A DNA stretch of 64,000 nucleotides from CBDCWQ01 sp965223435. GTDB lineage: Bacteria; Myxococcota; Kuafuiibacteriia; Kuafuiibacteriales; Kuafuiibacteriaceae. The notes beneath the pieces are model-generated. The model was given only the letters and a program-made list of their open reading frames with translations, was not told the DNA's origin and searched no databases. Made by a program: the position numbers and the translations under genes. The stretch spans positions 274,646 through 338,645 of the forward strand of contig CBDCWQ010000009.1 of NCBI GenBank assembly GCA_965223435.1, read 5' to 3'. Positions 20,045 through 30,029 of this stretch are shown in pieces; positions within the stretch are counted from its first letter, which is position 1, and each line of letters starts with the position of its first letter.

Positions 20045-21232
20045 ATGCCGGTCGCCGTTTTTGCCCTTTTGCTTGTATTGTCGGCCGCCATCCATCCTGG
20101 TTGCTACCCCAAGAACTGGTCGGGCGCCCCCGGAGCGTACCTCGAGCTCGATGATACGCCGTTTGATATCGGACCCTACGTCGTCTTCATGGATCCCACC
20201 CGGACGGCCATCGTCATCCAGCACGCGCTCCCGGCACCGCCGGTGGTCGATTGGTGGGAAGCACAAAAAGAAAACGCCAAGATCCACACCACCGCGGCCC
20301 ACCGAGAGAACGAACTTTGGGTTGCCGTGCTTGAGCCCTTGCCCAAACACCAGGCCATCGCCTATCGGGTGCGAACCGGCCAAGGGATCACCGGCCCGTT
20401 TATTTTTCGCTCCGGAAGGCCACGAGGGACGCGCTTTCGTTTCGCCGCCTTTGGGGACACCCGAACCGGCCATCAGGTCCATCGCGCACTCATCGAAGCG
20501 ATGGCGAGAGAGAAGGTCGATTTTACGATTCACTCCGGGGACCTGGTTGAGTTTGGCGGCATCGAAGACCAGTGGCGGCTTTTTTTTCAGATAGAAGCCC
20601 CGCTCATCGCCCAAGGTCCGTTGTTTGCGGCGGTCGGTAACCACGATCAATCACCCCGTCGCAATTTTCGACGCTTTTTCCTCAGCAACCGGTGGGCCGG
20701 CGACAAACGCTACTATGCCCACGACTGGGGAGACGTCCGCGTGGTGATCGTCGACTCCGAGATCGAACTTCGACCGGGCTCAAGGCAACACGATTTTTTG
20801 CGCGACAAGCTCGCCGAGGGGCGCGATCAGGACCTGATCATGGTGCTCTCCATGCACTATCCACCCTATTCGTCAGGCTTTCACGGCTCGACGCCTGAAG
20901 TCCGAGATGCGATATCCCAGCTCGCGGCGCGGTACGGTGTCGAACTGGTGTTGGCGGGCCACGATCACAACTACGAGCGCACCAAAAAAATCGACGGTGT
21001 GACCTACATCGTCGCCGCGTCCGGAGGCGCGAACATCCGGCGAATCACGCCCAGCACATTCAGTGAGGTGCTGAGAACCGAACCTCATTTTGTCATCTTT
21101 GACGTGGAGCGAGACAGTTTGGTCGGAAGAACAGTCAACCTCATGGGAAACACGTTTGACGCGTTTGTGATTGGCAAGAACCCCCCACAATCTGGCTCCC
21201 CGGCCAAGCCAAGTCCAGGACCCGCCCCGTGA
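20045..21232 (+). CDS. Exported metallophosphoesterase (purple-acid-phosphatase-like)
   Basis: 395 residues. The N-terminal hydrophobic stretch (VFALLLVLSAAIHPGC) is a signal peptide, possibly a lipoprotein signal, although the Pro before the Gly-Cys is unusual. Residues about 30-125 resemble the beta-sandwich domain of purple acid phosphatases. The calcineurin-like metal motifs are complete: GDTR (137-140), GDLVEFGG (from 165), GNHD (198-201), MHYPPYS and GHDHNYE. It should hydrolyse phosphoesters outside the cytoplasm with a dinuclear metal centre. Its TGA overlaps the GTG start of the barrel gene (GTGA), so the two are translationally coupled. The substrate is unknown. Confidence 0.88.
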   Translation: MPVAVFALLLVLSAAIHPGCYPKNWSGAPGAYLELDDTPFDIGPYVVFMDPTRTAIVIQHALPAPPVVDWWEAQKENAKIHTTAAHRENELWVAVLEPLPKHQAIAYRVRTGQGITGPFIFRSGRPRGTRFRFAAFGDTRTGHQVHRALIEAMAREKVDFTIHSGDLVEFGGIEDQWRLFFQIEAPLIAQGPLFAAVGNHDQSPRRNFRRFFLSNRWAGDKRYYAHDWGDVRVVIVDSEIELRPGSRQHDFLRDKLAEGRDQDLIMVLSMHYPPYSSGFHGSTPEVRDAISQLAARYGVELVLAGHDHNYERTKKIDGVTYIVAASGGANIRRITPSTFSEVLRTEPHFVIFDVERDSLVGRTVNLMGNTFDAFVIGKNPPQSGSPAKPSPGPAP

Positions 21233-22611
21233 TCATCGCCTTCTTTTGGGCCACCCTCCTCCTTGCGGGGAGCCCAGAACCCCAAGACAGCGAGAGACCA
21301 GATGCGAAACGCCCCCAAGGGGCCTCCACGGGCGCCGGTCAACAAGGCCTCACGACACAAGAAAACGCCCCACACGACGGGGAACCGCAAAATCCACCGC
21401 CCGCGCCCCTGACCACCGAGGTCCGCGCCATCGGCGCAGAGCCGCTCGATATTCCGATGCTTGTGCTCAAAGCCCCCGAGACCATGACCGAAGCCTTGTT
21501 CGTCCCGCTGCTTCCCCTGATTCTCGCCCTGGAAAAGTGGAAAATCCACCGCCGCCTGTTCGACTTTCTGACCAACGATGAGCACACCCTTGCGGTCCTC
21601 CCCATTGTAGACTTCTTCAATATCTCCGGCCTGGGGGCAGGCGCCGCGCTGATTCGCAACCGGCCCCTCGGCAGCGAAGACCGCATGATCCTCCTCGCCA
21701 TGATGCGCCAAAACCGTGATCGCGTTGCGTCCTTTTCGTACAGTCGACGGCTGCGCGTTCTCAGTGGACGGGTCTACAACTTGAAGCTTGGATACGAAGT
21801 GGACCGAGACGTCCGCTACTTCGGCATCGACGGGGCGCGCGACCAACGCCGACTGCTTCGTAGAGAGTCCATCGACATCAGTACCGGGCTCGGTCTTCGC
21901 AAACCCCTCGATGAGTGGAGCATTGATGTCACGGTCGCCTATCGACAGCGGAGTCTCGGCTCCGGGGTGGGCAACGGCATCGGGGTCACGCTTACCGATG
22001 AAGTAGGGCCACCGCCCGGGTTCGAAAGACGGCTGGACTACCCCGAGCTCGGCGTCTCCTTTGGGTACGATTCCCGCGACAGTTTCGGGCGAACCACCCG
22101 AGGCGCCAGACTCAATCTGGAAGCCTTGGTCACCCAAGACCTCAACGGCGCCGAGACCAGCACGTTCCGATCGACCGCCAGAGTCGCCGCTTTTTTGCCG
22201 CTCTTTCCCCTCGGCCGGGTGCTTTTTTTCTCGTTTGGCGTTTCCTTGAACCGAGCCCTCGTCCGGGGGGGACAGGTTCCTCTGCATCGACTGGTCACCC
22301 TCGGTGGTTCCAGAAGGCTCAGAGGGTACCCAAACGACCGCTTTGTCGGGCTACACGGCTGGTGGAGCACCCTTGAGTATCGGTACAAGATCTACGAATA
22401 CGGCAACTCGGGGAACGGCCTTTCCACGTCCTTGTTTGTGGACACGGGGAATGTGGGCTCGTCCCTTGATGATTTGGTCTCGCGAAAGCTTCCCTACGCC
22501 GTGGGCGTCAGCCTGAGGGCGGAAAACAACCTCTTTCTTCTCGGCCGGTTCCAATTTGCCGTCTCCCCTGAAGGCGTGCGCATCAGCTTCGGCATCGGAG
22601 AAGGGATATGA
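21229..22611 (+). CDS. Omp85/surface-antigen-type outer-membrane beta-barrel
   Basis: 460 residues, GTG start overlapping the phosphatase stop. A short signal peptide (IIAFFWATLLLAG) precedes about 60 Pro/Gln/Gly-rich residues and a helical segment. From about residue 120 the sequence alternates as in amphipathic beta strands, with the barrel motif LGGSRRLRGYPNDRFVG near 360 and a final strand VRISFGIGEG. LGGxxxLRGY is the lid-loop signature of the Omp85/BamA/TamA barrel (bacterial surface antigen, D15). No POTRA domain fits before the barrel, so this is a short Omp85-like protein more like phospholipase-linked or stand-alone barrels. It ends with ATGA, shared with the next gene's start. Role inferred: secretion or surface display of an operon partner. 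Confidence 0.8.
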   Translation: MIIAFFWATLLLAGSPEPQDSERPDAKRPQGASTGAGQQGLTTQENAPHDGEPQNPPPAPLTTEVRAIGAEPLDIPMLVLKAPETMTEALFVPLLPLILALEKWKIHRRLFDFLTNDEHTLAVLPIVDFFNISGLGAGAALIRNRPLGSEDRMILLAMMRQNRDRVASFSYSRRLRVLSGRVYNLKLGYEVDRDVRYFGIDGARDQRRLLRRESIDISTGLGLRKPLDEWSIDVTVAYRQRSLGSGVGNGIGVTLTDEVGPPPGFERRLDYPELGVSFGYDSRDSFGRTTRGARLNLEALVTQDLNGAETSTFRSTARVAAFLPLFPLGRVLFFSFGVSLNRALVRGGQVPLHRLVTLGGSRRLRGYPNDRFVGLHGWWSTLEYRYKIYEYGNSGNGLSTSLFVDTGNVGSSLDDLVSRKLPYAVGVSLRAENNLFLLGRFQFAVSPEGVRISFGIGEGI

Positions 22612-24308
22612 GTCGGACTCAAAAAGCAGCCATCCTTCTGTCTTGGCTTGTGTTCAGCTGCAAAACGGCAACGTGGCGACAAAAGCCTCACGATGTTCTT
22701 TACCAAAAAGTGCCCCCCCCGGTCCTCCACGAGCGCCCGGAGGTCAAGCTGCACTCGAGCGGATGGCAGGCATGGACCCACGGCCTATCACGTCCCCTCG
22801 GCGAAACACTCAGCCCCGGGCACTACTACGAAAAGCTGGCGGGTACCCGACAAGCGCGCGACATCAACGCCTTTGGAGAAGTGATCGACTCGCCGTGGTT
22901 CGAAAACCGCATGGGCAAGACCAAAATGACCCCCACCGCAGTCGCACGGGGCCCCAACCAGCTCCTCGGACCGGCGCCGGGCAAGTTTGTGATTCTCGGC
23001 GGAAAGCTTGAGGGCGCGACCCCAGGCCTGGTGGTCGCAGACAGCCAGGGCATCCGCTTTTTGGCCAAATTCGACGCGCCCGCCTTTCCCGAGCTTTCTT
23101 CGGGCGCAGAGGTCATCGCCACCAAGATTCTCTATGCGGCCGGGTATCACGTGCCAGAAAACTATCTCATGCGCTTCAAGCTTCAGAACCTGTGGCTGTC
23201 GGGCGATGCCCAAACCAAAGATAAGTACGGGCAGACGACGGCGCTCGACCGATCCAAACTCGAAGCACTCCTCACCCACGTCAACCCCTTCCCCGACGGG
23301 ACCGTTCGGGCCCTCTTCAGCCGGTTCGTGCCGGGTGAGATCGTGGGTCGATTCCTCTTTCGTGGTGTCCGCCACGACGACCCCAACGACCGCCTGTCGC
23401 ATGAGCGGCGGCGAAGTCTGCGCGCCCTCGGGGTCTTCTACGCGTGGCTTCACAATGTGGATGCCGGAAGCGCAAACACCCTCGATGTGTTCATCCGGCC
23501 ATCCAAAAGCTCGGAGCTCGGGTATCTTCGCCACTACATCATTGACTTCGGCGACGCCCTCGGCGCCGCGGGAACCAGGCCGAAGTACATCGGTGAAGGA
23601 TACGCGCATCGAGTCGACTGGTCCGAGATCGGCCGCGCTCTGTTTTCTTTGGGCGCGTACTACCCCAGGTGGTTGCCCGTTCTTCGGTCACCCTTCCGCT
23701 CGGTCGGCGTCTACGAAGCCGACATTTTCGAACTTGAGCACTGGCGCCCCAACGTTTCCAATCCCGCCTTCACCCAGCAAAACGACCACGACGTCTACTG
23801 GGCGGCGTCCATCATCAGTCGATTCAGCCCCGACCACCTCGCCGCCGTGGTCAAAGAGGCTCAGTACAGCGAGCCGGGCGCCACCGAGTGGGTCTTGCGG
23901 GTCCTCACCGAGCGTCAGTACAAGATTCTCAACTACGCGTTCTCGCGGGTCCTCCCCCTGGCGCGCCCCCGGAGCTCCGGATGGTCGGTCAAATTCACAG
24001 ATCTGGCGGTCAAGACTGGCCTCCGGCGGAGGAAAAACAGCCGTTACACGTGGGCGGTGCGCTGGAATCGCACCCAAGCAGACGACCTGAGTCTCGGCCA
24101 TGGGGTCTCGAAGCGTCCGCGGCTCGATTTGACGGCCCTGGTGGACGACCTCAAACACCTTCACGGGCCCGAGCTACACAAGGAACCCTTCGTGTCCATT
24201 CGTTTTCGGCGGGCTTCTGAACCCACCGGACCCGCGACGGACCTCCACGTCCGGGTCGATGGTTCAAGGGCCCTTTTGGTGGGGCTCGATCGCCTGCCCG
24301 GCTCCTGA
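22608..24308 (+). CDS. Exported lipoprotein with a protein-kinase-like fold
   Basis: 566 residues. The N-terminus ends in LVFSC-K, consistent with a lipoprotein signal. Relatives of this type are usually annotated as hypothetical. Kinase-like landmarks occur in order: FLAKFD with Lys154, GAEVIATKIL with Glu168 (helix C-like), HNVDAGSAN with Asp285 and Asn290 in exact D-x4-N spacing, and YIIDFGDALG with Asp313 as a DFG-like metal site. The order and spacing fit the HipA/Fam20/PI-kinase superfamily better than PknB-type kinases. If folded this way it would transfer phosphate, or another ATP-derived group, outside the cytoplasm, where ATP supply is a problem, or it may be a catalytically altered member. 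It is translationally coupled to the Omp85 barrel and, through it, to the phosphatase. Kinase assignment is by motif only. Confidence 0.6.
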   Translation: MSRTQKAAILLSWLVFSCKTATWRQKPHDVLYQKVPPPVLHERPEVKLHSSGWQAWTHGLSRPLGETLSPGHYYEKLAGTRQARDINAFGEVIDSPWFENRMGKTKMTPTAVARGPNQLLGPAPGKFVILGGKLEGATPGLVVADSQGIRFLAKFDAPAFPELSSGAEVIATKILYAAGYHVPENYLMRFKLQNLWLSGDAQTKDKYGQTTALDRSKLEALLTHVNPFPDGTVRALFSRFVPGEIVGRFLFRGVRHDDPNDRLSHERRRSLRALGVFYAWLHNVDAGSANTLDVFIRPSKSSELGYLRHYIIDFGDALGAAGTRPKYIGEGYAHRVDWSEIGRALFSLGAYYPRWLPVLRSPFRSVGVYEADIFELEHWRPNVSNPAFTQQNDHDVYWAASIISRFSPDHLAAVVKEAQYSEPGATEWVLRVLTERQYKILNYAFSRVLPLARPRSSGWSVKFTDLAVKTGLRRRKNSRYTWAVRWNRTQADDLSLGHGVSKRPRLDLTALVDDLKHLHGPELHKEPFVSIRFRRASEPTGPATDLHVRVDGSRALLVGLDRLPGS

Positions 24309-24311
24309 ATG

Positions 24312-24351
24312 CCCTTGGGTCATCCGACGGCGTTCTCGATAAGGGTTTTTT
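24312..24351 (+). terminator. Possible intrinsic terminator after the phosphatase operon
   Basis: CCCTT (24312-24316) can pair with AAGGG (24341-24345), directly followed by six Ts (24346-24351). The stem is only five base pairs and the loop is 24 bases, so the call rests mainly on the T-run just after the operon's last stop. Confidence 0.3.
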
Positions 24352-24426
24352 CTAATATTTGCGAGCCTCACTCCATTGGACGGCCCCGACGTTCTTCGCT
24401 ATAGGAGGAGCCCCGGAGGTTAATGG

Positions 24427-25212
24427 ATGAAATTCGCAGTACGAGCTGCCCCACCCCTTGCGCTCTTGACGGGCCTGGCGGGCTGCGTGGACCCCAACGA
24501 GATCAAAGAACTCAAAGCAAACCAAGACAAGATCTTGGAAAAGCTTGAAGAAGTCGCCAAAAAACAGGCGGCCCCCCCAACACCCGCAAGGCCGCCACGG
24601 CCAGGACGACCAGACCCGTCTAAGGTTTACGCTTTCGACGTAAGCGGTTCCGCGGCCAAGGGGCCCAAAGACGCATGGGTCACCATCGTAGAAGTCTCGG
24701 ACTTCCAGTGCCCGTTCTGCTCCCGAGTCAACCCGACCCTCAAGCAGGTCAAAGAGAAGTACAAGGACGACGTCCGAATCGTCTTCAAACACAATCCCCT
24801 GAGTTTCCATCAGCGGGCCATGCCGGCGGCCAATGCCGCTGAATGCGCCCACGAACAAGGAAAGTTCTGGGACCTCCACGACAAGCTCTTTGCCAACGCC
24901 AAGGCGTTGAGCGACGAGCAAATTGAGGGCTACGCCAAAGACACCGGCCTGAACATGTCCAAATGGAAGGCCTGCTACAAAGACAACAAATACCGAGGCA
25001 AGATCCTAAAGGACCAAAGCACCGCTGCAAGACTGGGTGCACGCGGCACCCCGGCATTCTTTGTCAACGGACGCTTCCTGAGCGGCGCACAGCCCTTCGC
25101 CGCCTTTGACAACCTGGTCGGCGAAGAGCTCAAAAAAGCCAAAGCCAGCGGCGTATCCAAAACGGACTACTACGCCAAAGCCGTCCTCGCCAAAGGCAAA
25201 AAGAGCCTGTAG
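24427..25212 (+). CDS. DsbA-like thioredoxin-fold lipoprotein
   Basis: 261 residues, ATG with GGAGG (24415-24419) seven bases upstream. The signal ends LAGC-V, a good lipobox. A short coiled coil (EIKELKANQDKILEKLEEV) and a Pro/Arg linker lead to a DsbA-family domain from about residue 65. The active site is DFQCPFC (a CPFC pair), with a helical insert (ANAAECAHEQGKFWDLHDKLF) and the cis-Pro loop GTPAFFVNG. Proteins of this build (BdbD/DsbA/DsbG-like thioredoxin_4) introduce or isomerise disulphides in exported proteins. Several Cys-bearing exported proteins in this window are plausible substrates. A lone ATG at 24423 is out of frame. Confidence 0.92.
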   Translation: MKFAVRAAPPLALLTGLAGCVDPNEIKELKANQDKILEKLEEVAKKQAAPPTPARPPRPGRPDPSKVYAFDVSGSAAKGPKDAWVTIVEVSDFQCPFCSRVNPTLKQVKEKYKDDVRIVFKHNPLSFHQRAMPAANAAECAHEQGKFWDLHDKLFANAKALSDEQIEGYAKDTGLNMSKWKACYKDNKYRGKILKDQSTAARLGARGTPAFFVNGRFLSGAQPFAAFDNLVGEELKKAKASGVSKTDYYAKAVLAKGKKSL

Positions 25213-25451
25213 TCCCCACCTGCCTCCTCTCCCTCAGGCTCCGGGAATTACCCGAGGGCTGTCCGGAATATAGAACACCTGGGATCCCACCTTCCCGGTG
25301 CGGATCCCCAGTCGCCATTTTGATTGACAGCGGCTCTGCGCCTCGGGTCAGTTTCTTTCCTCGCTGAGGGGTGGTGAGAACGCCTGGCAGGCGAACCCCG
25401 CGGTTTACCTGCATAGTCGTCCATCCGTCCCTTGCGAGTGGAGAGGGACAA

Positions 25452-28400
25452 ATGAACCGGTCAACTCGATGGAAACCGACCACGGCCCCATGGATCGGCT
25501 GGGCGGCCCTGGTGGGCCTATGGACCCACAACGGGCCCGTCCATGCGGGCACCGAGACCACCGAACCCCAAAGTTTTTCACTCTTTGCCGGGTGGAATTT
25601 CACGCGCTTGCCCGAGGCATGGGTCCATGGCGTACCGTCATCGGTCCAAGACCACCCACTTTACGTGTTTGCCACCGACTCTGAGGAAGGGGCGCTTTCG
25701 TCGTGGTCTGAGCTCGCAGTGGACGCAATCGGGCGCACTTCCGACCCCAAAGAGACCTATTGGATCTGGTCGGGCAAACCGCTCGACATCGAGGTCGAAA
25801 CATTCCGCGAAGCCACACCACGCATTTCATCGAGCCACACCGAGGGCTGGGGCCTATTGAACGTCACCCAAGAGGTGGTCTACGACGATTCAAACGCCGC
25901 CTCCGTGTTCCGGTGGGATCCCGCAAGGCAAATCTATGTTCGTCTGCCACCTCACGACCGGTCCGAAACCCCGTTCAACGCCGTCGCCCAGGGACAAAAC
26001 AGCGACGAAGACTTTGCTTCGCGCGCACGCTTGATCGCCGCAAGCGCCCGCGGAAACTACCAAGAAGCCATCCTTTTGCTTGAAACGCTTCTCACCCAAA
26101 GCGTTGACGAGTCGACCCAAGAAGAACGGTTCTATCAGGTCGAATACCTTGCGGACGGTTTCGATACCCAGTCTGACAGCGAAGAACACCTCCCCGCAGG
26201 CCCATCGTTGTCGGCAACCCCCAAACACCGCGACGCCACACATCTGGCTGGCTTCGAACGGGTCTGGGCCTACACCCAAGGCATTGCCCTCGCCACCCTC
26301 TCGCGAAAAGCCCACATCTACGCGGTCGAAGCCCAAGGCCTGGCCCGAACCATCTGTCACCACGCCATCCGAGACCCCCAAACAAACACCATCCTCGGGT
26401 GGCCCTTTTCCTGGAACACCAAAGACGACAGCTGGAAGGACCGGCGACTGGTCACCGGCGCCAACGCCTGGGTTGTCCATGGACTGGGTGCGTTTTTGGC
26501 ATCCGATGTTCTCAAAAGCACCGACGAGGGCTGGACAGCAATCAAGAATTGCTACCAAGACGCCCTGCTCGGACTTCAAACCCATCGAAATGAGGTGCTG
26601 ACCCAGGACGGCAAAACCGTCACCCTCATGAGTGCCGGATGGACCGCCCAGGGTCTCAAACAGGTCCAGACCCCATGGCAGATCAAGACCAATCTTGGCG
26701 AACCCTTCGTAGAAGGAGGGCGCCTCGCATACTATTCCGTTCTCGACGCCATCGGATACGACCACTTCTCCGCGACCCACATCAAAAGCTGCACACCCTC
26801 CCCGGGCCTGGACTGCCGCACCATCGGTCCCCAAGATCCAGCCTGGCAGCGCACGCCCATTGAAGACAAAGAAACCTGGCAGGCACTCAGGCGACGGGTG
26901 CGCGCCGAAAACATCGTGACCGAACACAACATCGATGTCCTCAGCGTACTCAACCAGGCGCTCAGACACCCCGAAGTCCTGGGCCCCGAAGACCGAGACG
27001 CGCGAAAAGAATGGGGAACAGAGCTTGAGGCGTGGCGAGACCAGGTTCGGGACGGAATTTTCTTCGCCCTTTGGGACGATCAGGGCTGGAAGAAAGACCT
27101 CGAGCACACCCTCCACAAGGCAAATCGCCCACCCAAAGGACTGACCGAGGACCAAACCCGTCTTTTTGAAGCCCAAGAGCGTCGCCTGCAAGAGGCCTTG
27201 GACAGCGGCGATCTCGGCCGCGTCGTGACCGGCGGCACCCTGAAACGCAGCCCCTCGGGAACGCTCCGCCTGGTCCCAAGCCCGCACAGTGCCATCGACA
27301 ACTGCAGTTGGCTCGCCATCGCCGTCGACCACCGCAACCCGAACACCACCACGCCGAACGGCCGCTCCGCATATACCGAGCGCCTCGCAAAATGCCTCGA
27401 ATACACTGTACTCCAGTTTGCCAAGGACCTGCCCGTCCAAGCCGACACGTGCCAGCCCCAAAACACCCCATGCGTCCTCGAAACCAGCTACCGCGGAGCA
27501 CACTACTTCCAAAATTCCTTCCGTGATCTCTACATCGAACCGAGCGCGCGCCAAGAATCCTCCTATCACCTTGAGGCCACGATGGGCCTCATCCTAGGCC
27601 TGTTCACATTCGCCCACGCCCACCCCGAGCGGCCAGAATCGGCCATCCTCAGAGAAGATGCCCTGGGCCTGTGGGCCGGCGCGCAAGACTTCATTCGAGA
27701 CCACGGATTCCCCTATTCCAGTCAAAGAATCCAAGACCTGTCCACCCAGCTCGAATCCAGCACCGCTGCCATCTGGTTCATTGACGTCTACGACGACCTC
27801 AACAAACGTCTACCCGCTGGCGATCTCATCGACCTTGATGCCCATGTGGACCCGACGTCGCCCGAGTGGATATCACTCGTCGACCGGCTGAACCTTGTCT
27901 CATCCGAGATTGCCGTTGAGCAAGGTGAGCCCCTCTTGACCCAACTGGGCCCGAGAACGGTCCTCATCAACGGAAAGGCCCGCACCAAAGCCACCCAAGC
28001 GGTGGTCAAGTTGGTGGACGAACTTCTGGGCGTTCCCGCTCCGTTGGCGGCCGCCGCCCTGGGCAGTATGGCCGGTGCCGGCCACATCTTGAGTGGCTTC
28101 ACAGAAGTCGACGCCGGCCTTGAAACCCTATTCTTGGGCGGAGACCAGCCGCCGGGCGAGGACTGGGAGCGCGTCGGCTTCGTCGTTGCCGACGATGTCT
28201 TGGCCCCGCCCCTCGGAACGTATCTCAAGAACGAGACCGAAATCCGAGCCACAACACCGCTGTACCCAGAATCACCCTCCCTGTCTTCTCAACGAGAATC
28301 ACCCACATTCTTCGACGACAACCGCATCTACTCCTTTCAAGTCGATCGCCTAGGCGTCGACGAAAGCCCCCTGGGCGATGTTCGCCTCCTCACCCCCAAG

Positions 28401-29524
28401 AACGGCGCGGTATGGCCGGTCTACGCCCTCAAGTCTCATTACCCACGGCACGAAATCCTCCAGGCCTACATCCACACCCACCCCCGTTGGGAACGCGCCA
28501 AGGACGCCGTCGCTTGGCTGCCCCCTGTACTTCAGTCTTTGTGGTTCTCCTTGGTCGAAATCTCGATACGCGCCGAGTTCGGCCAAAGCGACGCGCAAGA
28601 ATTCGCCACGGATCAAGCGACACCCCATCGCGCAGGGGATATGGGTCTCCTCACAACACCAGGCTTCCAGCACGATGCGGACGGCATTCCGCGGCCGATC
28701 ATCGATGAAATCTATTGGAAGCAGAACAAAAGTGGCGCACAGTTTGTTGTCGAGTTCGGGCCTGGCTCGTACTCGGAGTACGGTAAAATCTATGCTCGGG
28801 CTGTCATCGAATGTAGCTACAAGAAAAAGGATCTCCCCAAGACACCCGAACACAAACAACACCCCGGCAACATTCGCAAAGAAGCCACCCTCAAAGTAAC
28901 CAACTACGGCCATATCCCCCCACTCGCGGGGAGACCCAAACTTGGCGCGAGAGAGACCGCGCCGACCACCCAAAGGCGTGGAGCGCCACGACCAATTTCT
29001 ACGGTGACGGCATCGAATTTCCCCCAAGAAACGACGATCTCTACTGCCGATTGTGGCTCCGAAATATCCAAGGTGAATGGACCGAATACGCCGACTTCCC
29101 TCTTCGCCCTTGGCGCGACTGGACACCAAACATCGGTGAGGAGAACCTGGTTCCCACCATCGACATTCCTATAAACAGGACGATGGAGGAAGGCGTTATT
29201 TCGGTGTTTGATGGCATCCCGTCGGCCGCCAAAATCGGTGTTCTTTACACCAACGTCATTGACTGCGACCCCAGGCAAGAAGAAAGAAAGCCACTGGCCT
29301 CATTTAACGGCATACCGCCTTCATATGGATTGCGAGAGAAACTCAGATTGCACGAAAGGCCCCGATACCTCACACTGGACTACGACAGTCGAGGCCGCCC
29401 GTTGTTCGAGTGGGACCACACCTACTGCATCGACCTTTTCGTTCATGTCACTGGAGGTGGCCCGGAGTTTGGATACATCTTCAGAATGCCCGAGAAGCGC
29501 ATCACCATCCCACCGAGAGAATGA
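25452..29524 (+). CDS. Unidentified 150-kDa exported protein, frameshifted at a C-run near 28916-28921
   Basis: The ATG at 25452 has GGAGAGGGAC just upstream and starts a signal peptide (WIGWAALVGLWTHNG...VHAG). With one base restored the product has about 1357 residues. Residues about 80-700 are helical with repeated Trp/Gly motifs (LARTICHHAI, ANAWVVHGLGAF, NCSWLAIAVDHR, YRGAHYFQNSF), which recalls alpha/alpha-barrel carbohydrate enzymes, but I cannot assign a family. A Gly/Ala-rich segment lies near 870-920, and the end is beta-rich. As given, the frame runs to a low-complexity tail stopping at 29174. From 28915 the neighbouring frame instead reads a protein-like WSATTNFYGDGIEF... to a stop at 29524. 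Adding one C to the six-C run joins the two without a gap. Function unknown. Confidence 0.7.
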
Positions 29525-29786
29525 CCATCAGAACCTCCCAGTGGGCTGACCGACGACCCCAAAAGCGCGTGAGCCAACGTTGTGATCGGTACCAGCCCGA
29601 ATGATCTCTTCGCCGGAACTCAATGGTCATGCCGCAAGCCACGGAGATGGGAAAGGTTCTCAGCGCAAGACGATTTTCTTTGCGGGGGGTGCAAAAAGCT
29701 CCGAAACAACGGCAAGATCGCCCCGACAAAGAAATCCAGGGCTTCCGGGCTTTTCTGCAGGATGTCCCTCGCGTATACTGTCCTAC

Positions 29787-30029
29787 ATGGTTCAGCCGCT
29801 TCGTCCGCCACCGGTAGGGTTTGACGATCTATCTGTTGAAGATCAGATCGATTACATACAGAGTCTTTGGGATCGGATAGCCGCTCATGGTGATCAGGTT
29901 CCACTTCGAGACTGGCAGCAAGAGATCCTTGAAGAACGGCTCGCAGCTCACAAGGCTGCTCCGCAGGATGCCCGTCCGTGGGACGAGGTGCTGGATCGCT
30001 TGGAGAAGCGCCTGCAAACCCGAAAGTGA
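29787..30029 (+). CDS. Addiction-module antitoxin (TIGR02574-like)
   Basis: 80 residues. The core FDDLSVEDQIDYIQSLWDRIAAH matches the 'LSxEERxxLxxxLWDSI' pattern of putative addiction-module components, and WQQEILEERLAAHKAAPQDARPWDEVLDRLEKRL matches their second half (the usual P...W.EV). The open frame extends upstream to 29601, but homology begins only at the ATG at 29787, which I chose. Such antitoxins precede a ParE/RelE toxin gene; here only a toxin fragment follows. Chromosomal remnants of this sort are common. Confidence 0.8.
   Translation: MVQPLRPPPVGFDDLSVEDQIDYIQSLWDRIAAHGDQVPLRDWQQEILEERLAAHKAAPQDARPWDEVLDRLEKRLQTRK

Noticed and set aside
24376..24405. TTGGAC-18-TATAGG as a promoter for the DsbA-like gene
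   Set aside because: The -10 would end only about 20 bases before the start codon and overlap the ribosome-binding site, leaving almost no leader.
25890..27569. 559-codon minus-strand open frame inside the large exported gene
   Set aside because: Gly/Val/Phe-rich composition without motifs; the plus frame has a signal peptide and ribosome-binding site.
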